From: Nitrospiraceae bacterium | GTDB taxonomy: Bacteria; Nitrospirota; Thermodesulfovibrionia; Thermodesulfovibrionales; Dissulfurispiraceae | Assembly (NCBI GenBank): GCA_003170655.1 | Contig: PMYY01000198.1 | Span: forward strand, 1 to 13,108 | DNA: 13,108 nucleotides | Reading direction: 5' to 3' | Shown here: positions 8,215-13,108 of the stretch, piece after piece | Layout of the letters: each line of letters opens with the position of its first letter | How positions within the stretch are numbered: position 1 is the stretch's first letter | The notes under the pieces: model-generated | Told to the model about the DNA's origin: nothing | Seen by the model: only the letters and a program-made list of their open reading frames with translations | The model's database searches: none | Translations under genes and position numbers: made by a program

Positions 8215-8282
8215 CCAACGTCCTTTCTTTGTATTTTTGTTGCTCGCACCTTCAATAATACCAAAGATTCAAAGGACGTTGG
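8215..8282. repeat. Perfect 12-bp inverted repeat at the IS1380 remnant / kinase junction
   Basis: CCAACGTCCTTT at 8215-8226 is the exact reverse complement of AAAGGACGTTGG at 8271-8282, with 44 bases between. Similarity extends imperfectly outward from the core on both sides (CAAAGA and TTGG-T/C-TA). The left arm lies in the leader of the IS1380 transposase remnant, the right arm in the beginning of the kinase frame. It could be left by rearrangement at the element end, or be an operator; nothing decides between these. Confidence 0.6.
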
Positions 8283-9286
8283 CTATTTTTTGTGTCGTCA
8301 CATTATGGTGCCGTCGAAGATATAACAACTGCCTAGGCTCCAGTGCTCAAACAAGTTTAGTTCTGAAGCGGAACGACCAGGGCTCAATTGATAGATTATT
8401 TGTTTATCCGGTTCACATCGCAGGGCGGGACACCGGCGAGGATATTATTCGTATCGTTGACGTTACTAAAGAGAAGGTGTTGGAGCAGCAGATAGTCCAT
8501 ACCGAAAAACTAGCGGCGCTCGGCCTTCTTGTGGCTGGTATCGCTCATGAGATTAATAATCCCAACAATTTCATTATATTCAACATTTCAGTTCTGCGCA
8601 CATATCTGGGAGTAATACTGTCAATTGTCGATGATTATGCATCAAATCAAAGCAACTTTATCCTGTTCAACATGCCATATGCAGATTTTCGAAAAGATAT
8701 TCTAAAATTAATTGATGATGTCGAGCAGGGTGCTCAGCGCATATCATCAATCGTGCGTGAGCTTCGGGAATTTTCTCACAAAGGCGATGTTGAGGAGCGC
8801 TCCTTAATTGCCCCTTTGGATCTTGTAGAGCGGGTTATCGACATGTGTAAAAGGTCAGCATTGAAAGAGCAGTTCAAAATAAGCATAGTAGAGGAAAATG
8901 CATTTCCAGTTATCAATTTGCCTACCGGGACTTGTGAACAGGTGCTCGTCAATTTGATCATCAACGCCATGCATGCTGCCGATAAGGATCAAGCTTATGT
9001 AACGGTCATTATCAGACAAGGGTTGACATGGTCCGATTATCTGACATTTATTGTTGAAGATAATGGCAAGGGCATGGACGAGGTTACGCAATCTCGGATT
9101 TTCGACCCTTTTTTTTCGCTCAAACCAAGGGGAGAAGGAACCGGCCTAGGTCTCTACATCTCGAAAATGCTGATTAACAAGCTTGGCGGTGATATAACGT
9201 GCGACAGCACCATCGGAGAAGGGAGTGTATTCATTGTAACACTCCCCAAAGAAGTCCTGGGCATGAACGGTGTGGAGGGGGCATGA
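8237..9286 (+). CDS. Sensor histidine kinase, N-terminally truncated
   Basis: The catalytic core is complete. A PAS tail (about 33-77, ending in RIVDVTKEK) leads into HisKA with phospho-acceptor His104 in AGIAHEINNP, and HATPase_c follows with the N box around 232-251, DNGKGMD near 275 and GTGLGLYIS near 301. This resembles kinases of NtrB/AtoS type that pair with sigma-54 activators, and its TGA overlaps the next gene in an ATGA, so the two were co-translated. The front is damaged: no in-frame ATG precedes the kinase core, the only early start is a TTG at 8237 without a good ribosome site, and the first 30 or so residues do not look like a domain start. CxxxxxxC-LGS near 25-34 may be the last trace of a cysteine-containing PAS. 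Truncation by the adjacent IS1380 remnant is the likely cause. Because its partner is a pseudogene, this gene is probably decaying too. Confidence 0.8.
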   Translation: MLLAPSIIPKIQRTLAIFCVVTLWCRRRYNNCLGSSAQTSLVLKRNDQGSIDRLFVYPVHIAGRDTGEDIIRIVDVTKEKVLEQQIVHTEKLAALGLLVAGIAHEINNPNNFIIFNISVLRTYLGVILSIVDDYASNQSNFILFNMPYADFRKDILKLIDDVEQGAQRISSIVRELREFSHKGDVEERSLIAPLDLVERVIDMCKRSALKEQFKISIVEENAFPVINLPTGTCEQVLVNLIINAMHAADKDQAYVTVIIRQGLTWSDYLTFIVEDNGKGMDEVTQSRIFDPFFSLKPRGEGTGLGLYISKMLINKLGGDITCDSTIGEGSVFIVTLPKEVLGMNGVEGA

Positions 9287-10630
9287 AAAATAATTCCGTG
9301 CTAGTTGTTGATGACGAAGTCCTCTTTCTTGAAGGGATTAAAAGATGTTTTAGCACCGAGGTGTTTCAGCGTATGGTTTTTTGATCCAATCCAGGTGAAG
9401 CAGCCAAAATTATTCTTTCTGAAGCTCCTTTCGACCTATGTCTGCTTGATGTAAACATGTCTGGCATGTCTGGGGATAAGCTCTTGGAATTAATCAAAGA
9501 ACATAGTGCCACAAGTGAATGCATTATGATTTTGGCGCGTGATGATGCAAGGACTGCGCTGGCATGTCTAAAGAAGGGAGCATATGATTATCTTCTCAAA
9601 CCTTTGACGTGTGAAGAACTCTTAAGCCTTGTAAATAGATCGCTGGAACGCAGACGACTCATCGATCTAGTATCTGTCCGGAACCAGGAAGGTCCTGAGG
9701 TAGATGACAGAGAAGCATTCAGTTCCATTGTCGCCCAGTCTGAAAAGATGAAGCGGGTCATGCGCGAGTCGGAGTTGCTTGCCCGAAGCGATCTGCCGAT
9801 ATTGATCACTGGGCAGAGCGGGACCGGAAAGGAGTTCCTTGCGCGGGCAATTCATCGGGCGAGTGGACGTGCGGAAAAGCCATTTGTTGCGGGCAATATG
9901 GCGGCGATTTCTGAAAGCGTATTTGAGTCGGAATTTTTTGGGCATGTGAAGGGTGATATACGTGAGCAGATCGTGATCGTGCAGGCCACATTGAGACATC
10001 GGATGGGGGCACTGTTTTTTTGGATGAGATCGGAGATTTGTCAATGGGGTTGCAGGGTAAGCTCCTGTGTCCTGCAGGAGAAGGAATACATGAAAGTTGG
10101 CTCAAGCGCCCCCAAGAAAACGAATACCAGGTTTATAGCCGCAACACATGCCAACCTTGAGCGTATGGTTGAGCGTGGAAATTTCCGACCTGATTTTGTA
10201 CTATCGATTGAGGGGGTCTTGGGTTCGTATGCTTCCTCTGAGGGAGCGCAGGGAGGCTGTCCCACTCCTCATCGGCCATTTTCTTGCAAAAAGCAGCGCC
10301 CGTATCCAGCCGGACGCTCTTGATGTCCTTATGGCATATGACTTTTTGGGAAATGTCCGGGAATTGCAGTCTCTCATACTTTCGGCGTCAGCCATTTCTG
10401 GTGGATTTCCCATCTCGTTGCAGAATCTCCCGCCGCTACATACTAAGAAATCCGTGGCGGTGACTAGGCAGATTGTTGATAACGACAATCTTTTGCTAAG
10501 TCATGTCGAGAAGATACATATAATGTCGGGTTACGATCTGGTGGCCGGAATAAGGCCGCAGCAGCGAAGATGTTAGGTTATAGGGGTAAACACGCTTCGC
10601 CGCAAAATAAAGGAATGCAATATCGACTAG
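9283..10630 (+). pseudogene. Sigma-54-dependent (NtrC-family) response regulator, inactivated
   Basis: ATG at 9283 overlaps the kinase stop. The receiver (Asp10-Asp11, phospho-acceptor Asp56, Lys106) is interrupted by an in-frame TGA at 9382-9384, after which the same frame continues with NPGEAAKIIL and LCLLDVN. The usual switch Thr/Ser is Ala85. The AAA+ domain has Walker A GQSGTGKE (177-184). The frame then breaks at about 9955 inside the GAFTGA loop, with another TGA at 9963. Walker B (GGTVFLDEIGDL) lies in a second frame to about 10067. The first frame resumes with VLQEKEYMKVGSS and FIAATHANLERM to about 10196, then a third frame carries YYRLRG and MLPLRERREAVPLL, then GNVRELQSL. Two more shifts near 10545 and 10584 give NKAAAAKMLG and NTLRRKIKECNID, a Fis-type HTH ending at TAG 10628-10630. 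Joined up, the pieces make a normal-length regulator of about 450 residues. It cannot yield a full protein. Confidence 0.92.
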
Positions 10631-10662
10631 CAGAAGAAACTTGAATCCCGCCTGTGATGCAC

Positions 10663-10694
10663 AGTGCCAAAATGAACCGAATCATTTTGGCACT
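10663..10694. repeat. Perfect 13-bp hairpin after the regulator pseudogene
   Basis: AGTGCCAAAATGA (10663-10675) and TCATTTTGGCACT (10682-10694) are exact reverse complements around a 6-base ACCGAA loop, starting 33 bases after the regulator's ancestral stop codon. A smaller inverted repeat, CTGTG-ATG-CACAG (10652-10664), overlaps its left edge by two bases. No T-run follows, so a standard intrinsic terminator is not supported. Alternatives are a factor-binding dyad, an RNA 3'-end structure or a mobile-element end. Confidence 0.75.
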
Positions 10695-10857
10695 ACGATA
10701 TGTAACATACTGATATATCTACCATATCATCAAAAGATCCTCCCAAAATAGGACGGCCCCTTCTTCGCAAGCTTTGAGATAAGTAATATAACGCATTGAT
10801 TACAAACAAATCATGCAAACTATCTTTCTTGGCATGAAAGCTGCTTTTAACATTTAT

Positions 10858-11253
10858 ATGAAAATTATGGTTGTCGACGATGAGATTTTAAGTGTGGTAT
10901 CTCTGGCACGTGGTCTACGTAGCAAAGGGCATCAAGTCTTGACAGTTCAGTCAGCCCATGATGCGCTGGCAACCATAGCATCAGATGACGGCAGTATTGA
11001 TCTCATTGTGACCGATTACCAGATGCCGGAAATGAATGGAATTGATTTCCTAAGAAATATAAGACACGAAAAGAAAAGGATACCGGTAATCTTAATAACC
11101 GCCTTGGCCGACCAAAAAATAATGGTTGCCGCAGTTAAAGCTGGGTGTGACGGCTTCCTTGCAAAACCCTTTAATCTAGATGAATTGAGTTGGGAAATCG
11201 AAAAAGTCATAGCGTTGTCAGATAGTTCACGTAACCCTCAGGATCCTGAATAA
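10858..11253 (+). CDS. CheY-like single-domain response regulator
   Basis: A receiver with no output domain, about 131 residues from the ATG at 10858. The first beta strand (KIMVVDDE) begins immediately there, as is usual for the family. Two upstream in-frame ATGs (10813 and 10834) would add 15 or 8 residues; none of the three has a clear ribosome site, so the start is uncertain. Counting from 10858, key residues are Asp7-Asp8, phospho-acceptor Asp53 in VTDYQMPEMNG, Thr81 in LITA and Lys102 in AKPF, all intact. It is followed in the same direction by a small cysteine protein, CheW and an MCP, which suggests a role in that chemosensory pathway, with phosphate from a CheA not seen here. It is clearly different in sequence from the receiver at 6811. 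Confidence 0.88.
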   Translation: MKIMVVDDEILSVVSLARGLRSKGHQVLTVQSAHDALATIASDDGSIDLIVTDYQMPEMNGIDFLRNIRHEKKRIPVILITALADQKIMVAAVKAGCDGFLAKPFNLDELSWEIEKVIALSDSSRNPQDPE

Positions 11254-11327
11254 TGCAAAAGGCGCCAAACCGAGCGCTCTTATTGGTTTATTATATGTGA
11301 AAAAGCGATGAATGAGATGAAAGGTAT

Positions 11328-11333
11328 AGGGGA
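11328..11333 (+). promoter_or_regulatory. Ribosome-binding site that sets the start of the small cysteine protein
   Basis: AGGGGA ends 4 bases before ATG 11338. The earlier in-frame ATGs at 11308 and 11317 lack such a site, so 11338 is preferred. Confidence 0.6.
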
Positions 11334-11337
11334 AGGG

Positions 11338-11508
11338 ATGAATGGTAGGAAGAGCTGCCCCTTTATTGGGGAGCTGGATAAAGACTGTTACTGTGTGGAC
11401 ATGACAAGTCTAAAGGTGTTGGATGTAATCAAGTTCTGCAGTGGCCAGTATGAGCTCTGTCTTATTTATCAGAAAAAGATAATAGACAAAAATGATCGGC
11501 AATGCTGA
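11338..11508 (+). CDS. Small six-cysteine protein, 56 residues, function unknown
   Basis: From ATG 11338 the protein has cysteines at 7, 17, 19, 34, 41 and 56, in CPFIGELDKDCYC, then IKFCSGQYELCLIY. The spacing of C-x9-C-x-C-x14-C-x6-C suggests a metal- or iron-sulfur-binding fold, or a disulfide-stabilised one; there is no signal peptide, so the former is more likely (inference). The ribosome site AGGGGA directly before this ATG decides the start over ATGs at 11308 and 11317. It lies 84 bases after the receiver and 122 before CheW, all in the same direction, so it is probably part of the chemotaxis transcript. I recall similar short Cys-Tyr-Cys proteins near signalling genes in Desulfobacterota and Nitrospirota but cannot name a family. 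It could be a small redox or metal-sensing partner of the receptor. Confidence 0.7.
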   Translation: MNGRKSCPFIGELDKDCYCVDMTSLKVLDVIKFCSGQYELCLIYQKKIIDKNDRQC

Positions 11509-11578
11509 ACACCGGGAGAAAAAAAATGAGAATTGGGAACGGATAGCAGCGCAGATGATGACAGACGTACAGAAATGA
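11492..11578 (+). CDS. Possible 28-residue small protein overlapping the cysteine protein
   Basis: ATG 11492 opens a frame of 28 codons to TGA 11576-11578 that overlaps the preceding gene by 17 bases in another frame. The product is strongly charged and would be helical (REKKNENWERIAAQMM). No proper ribosome site precedes it, though translation could be coupled to the upstream gene. Equally it may be a chance frame in the leader of cheW. Low certainty. Confidence 0.2.
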   Translation: MIGNAEHREKKNENWERIAAQMMTDVQK

Positions 11579-11617
11579 TTACTCAAATCAGGAAAGCTTA
11601 ATGGGAGTGAGAATAAT

Positions 11618-11626
11618 GGGAGGTGG
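11618..11626 (+). promoter_or_regulatory. Ribosome-binding site that sets the CheW start
   Basis: GGGAGGTGG lies 4 bases before ATG 11631, so that ATG is preferred over an in-frame ATG at 11601, which would add ten residues and swallow this site. Confidence 0.75.
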
Positions 11627-11630
11627 AATA

Positions 11631-12101
11631 ATGGAAACAGCAGGGACATCGACAGATTTACTTCAATTAGTAACCTTTACACTTGGCGATAACGAATATG
11701 CTTTGGATATCCACTGCATTCAGGAAGTCAATAGAATGGGCCAGATCACGCCTTTGCCGGATTCTGCCAAGTATGTCGAAGGGGTCATTAACCTCAGAGG
11801 TAAAATCGTGCCTATCATCAACTTAAGGACAAAGTTCGGCCTCGAATCGAAGATCGACGCCAGCCAATCGAGAATAATAGTGGTTGAGGCCGGCAAGACT
11901 ATCGGGATGATTGTGGATTCTGTTTCTGAGGTGCTGCGTATTCCGTCAGATATTATCGAAGCTCCGCCGGATATTGCTGTTAGTGGTACGTCTCGATATC
12001 TGACAGGCATTGTAAAGTTACCGGACAGGCTCATTAGTATGCTGGATGTTGGCGAGTTGCTTGGCAACGCTAGCAGCGAAATCCTGGCATTAACGTATTA
12101 A
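11631..12101 (+). CDS. cheW: Chemotaxis coupling protein CheW
   Basis: A 156-residue single-domain CheW, the adaptor that links methyl-accepting chemotaxis proteins to the kinase CheA in membrane arrays. Typical signatures are visible: LVTFTLGDNEYALDI near the start, IQEVNRM, the VEGVINLRGKIVPIINLR block (about residues 49-66), IIVVEAGKTIGMIVDSVSEVL and, near the end, GIVKLPDRLISMLDV. Length is normal for the family. An excellent ribosome site (GGGAGGTGG) fixes the start at 11631. The MCP gene begins 26 bases after the stop with its own strong ribosome site, so the two are almost certainly co-transcribed. No CheA, CheR or CheB of ordinary size is present beside it; the partner kinase must be encoded elsewhere or further right. 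Confidence 0.95.
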   Translation: METAGTSTDLLQLVTFTLGDNEYALDIHCIQEVNRMGQITPLPDSAKYVEGVINLRGKIVPIINLRTKFGLESKIDASQSRIIVVEAGKTIGMIVDSVSEVLRIPSDIIEAPPDIAVSGTSRYLTGIVKLPDRLISMLDVGELLGNASSEILALTY

Positions 12102-12127
12102 TTGCAGTATATAGAGGAGGTAATAAA

Positions 12128-13108
12128 ATGACTTGGCTCGGGAATTTAAAAATCAGAAGCAAACTCTTTGGATCATTCGGCATTATCGTGGCGCTTATGG
12201 TGGGCGTAGGCATTCTTTCATTAATCAAATTGGGGGGTCTTCAGGCAGATATCGAAAACATCACTAAATTCTTGTACCCAAAGACCCAATGGGCAAGTGA
12301 CATTTCGCAGAATGTTCTCCAGGTCGAGATCGCAGTGCGCGATGGAGTGCTTGCGGATAACCGTGAGGAGATAGCAAACGCGCTCTCGCATATCAATGAC
12401 AGCGTGAAAACGATTACCGAACGAATAGAGCTGTTTCAGAAGAATGTTAAAACTGAAAAAGGGAAAGAGCTTGTTCAGAAGTATATAGATGCGCGGACAA
12501 AATATCGCGAGGAACTCGTGAAGGCGATAGCCTTCCTAAAGGATGGCAAACAGAAGGAAGCTGGTCAGGTTCTGAAACGTCTGGCACCTCTTCGCGAACC
12601 ATATCTTAATTCGATGGCCGACATAATCAAGTATCAGGACGAATTGATGACGGTAACCGGAAAAAAGGCTGACGATAATTATGCAACGGCTAGAATCCTC
12701 ATCATTGTGGCGATTCTATTAGCGCTTTCACTGACGGCATTTCTGGGAATTATTATTACCGGGAGCATAACGAAACCACTTAACATTGCGGTATCAACTG
12801 CTGAACGGATCGCCAATGGAGACCTTACGGTGGTAATAGAGGCGGACAGTTCGGATGAGACTGGAATGCTCTTGAAAGCCATGAAACATATGACTGAGAA
12901 ATTGAAGAAGATGGTAGGGGACATTAAGCAGGCTTCAGCCAGCATGGCCTCCGGCAGTGAACAGTTGAGCGCCAGCTCAGAAGAGATCACCCGGAGCATG
13001 AGTTCACAGTCTGCTCGTGCAACACAGATTGCATCAAGTGCAGAAGAAATGTCTCAGACTGTCATCGACATTGCAAAGAATTCTTCCAACATTGCATCCG
13101 CTGCGACC
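12128..13108 (+). CDS. Methyl-accepting chemotaxis protein, C-terminus beyond the window
   Basis: The frame is open from ATG 12128 to the right edge (327 residues). A near-perfect ribosome site, AGGAGGT at 12115-12121, precedes it. The layout is that of a classical transmembrane chemoreceptor: a short cytoplasmic start with basic residues (LKIRSKL), a first membrane segment (about 13-35), a periplasmic helical sensor of 4HB_MCP type (about 36-187; YPKTQWASDISQNV, then helices rich in Glu and Lys), a second membrane segment (about 189-212), a HAMP linker (about 213-265; SITKPLNIAVSTAERIANGDL), and the start of the methylated signalling coiled coil (SGSEQLSASSEEITRSMSSQ and SSAEEMSQTVIDIAKN). 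The Glu/Gln pairs there are candidate methylation sites. The hairpin tip that binds CheW and CheA, and any CheR-docking tail, lie outside the window. With CheW just upstream, this forms a receptor-adaptor unit; the ligand cannot be predicted. Confidence 0.95.
   Translation, partial: MTWLGNLKIRSKLFGSFGIIVALMVGVGILSLIKLGGLQADIENITKFLYPKTQWASDISQNVLQVEIAVRDGVLADNREEIANALSHINDSVKTITERIELFQKNVKTEKGKELVQKYIDARTKYREELVKAIAFLKDGKQKEAGQVLKRLAPLREPYLNSMADIIKYQDELMTVTGKKADDNYATARILIIVAILLALSLTAFLGIIITGSITKPLNIAVSTAERIANGDLTVVIEADSSDETGMLLKAMKHMTEKLKKMVGDIKQASASMASGSEQLSASSEEITRSMSSQSARATQIASSAEEMSQTVIDIAKNSSNIASAAT

Larger units (their letters stand above)
7442..8282. mobile_element. Composite insertion-sequence graveyard
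   Basis: This stretch contains two truncated transposase starts of different families, IS4-like (7442-7717) and IS1380-like (8039-8209), both on the minus strand. Between them are about 320 bases with no recognisable coding. One minus-strand open frame at 7813-8034 may include scrambled remains of the IS1380 gene, since a short piece after the stop (DRVRSLT) loosely resembles the next part of that family. Element ends could not be fixed, so the outer limits given here are approximate. Confidence 0.55.

Noticed and set aside
9382..9384. In-frame TGA in the receiver as a possible selenocysteine codon
   Set aside because: The same gene has several frameshifts and another TGA at 9963, no selenocysteine is known at this receiver position, and no convincing downstream insertion-element stem-loop was seen. 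A nonsense mutation is simpler.
10689..10704. Sigma-54-like promoter TGGCAC at the right arm of the hairpin
   Set aside because: There is no TTGC-type -12 element at the proper distance; the sequence there reads TATG.
11265..11295. AAACC-GAGCGCTC-GGTTT as a terminator after the second receiver
   Set aside because: The stem is short and broken by an asymmetric loop, and only a mixed A/T stretch follows, so an intrinsic terminator is not supported.
12679..12999. Minus-strand frame of 106 codons over the HAMP region of the MCP
   Set aside because: It is antisense to a well-supported MCP coding sequence and has no family features.

Overview
The window is a signal-transduction region from a Gram-negative bacterium. 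The style (huge PAS/GAF sensor kinases, receiverless CheB-CheR fusions, a sigma-54 type regulator, 4HB methyl-accepting proteins, IS4- and IS1380-type relics) suggests Desulfobacterota or Nitrospirota. That is inference from protein style only; no taxonomic marker gene is present.

Layout. (1) 1-950, minus: the N-terminal 316 residues of a CheB-CheR fusion that runs off the left edge. (2) 951-1345: a divergent intergenic region. (3) 1346-6640, plus: a 1764-residue protein joining CheB methylesterase, CheR methyltransferase, a coiled coil, five PAS-like modules, a cysteine-rich GAF module and a complete histidine kinase. (4) 6811-7218: a stand-alone receiver, probably its partner. (5) 7219-8282: a degraded stretch with the N-terminal remnants of two unrelated transposases on the minus strand, IS4-like (7442-7717) and IS1380-like (8039-8209). 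(6) 8237-10630: a decayed two-component operon. The histidine kinase keeps its catalytic core but has lost its N-terminus next to the IS1380 remnant. The sigma-54-type response regulator that overlaps it by ATGA carries an in-frame TGA and about five frameshifts; read in pieces, it still shows receiver, AAA+ and Fis-type HTH parts. (7) 10663-10694: a perfect 13-bp inverted repeat just after the pseudogene. (8) 10858-13108, plus: a chemotaxis cluster of a CheY-like receiver, a 56-residue six-cysteine protein, CheW and the N-terminal 327 residues of a methyl-accepting chemotaxis protein (MCP) that runs off the right edge.

How it fits together. The MCP and CheW would form a sensory array with a CheA encoded elsewhere. 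The CheB-CheR fusions carry the catalytic activities that would demethylate and methylate receptors, but they lack the receiver that normally ties CheB to CheA. In the large protein the methylation enzymes are instead joined to a PAS/GAF sensor and kinase, with a receiver next door. The most unusual intact element is this methylation-plus-kinase fusion. The middle of the window is a clear record of insertion and gene decay. Three real coding segments are easy to miss because they run off an edge or are very short: 1-950 minus, 12128-13108 plus and 8039-8209 minus.
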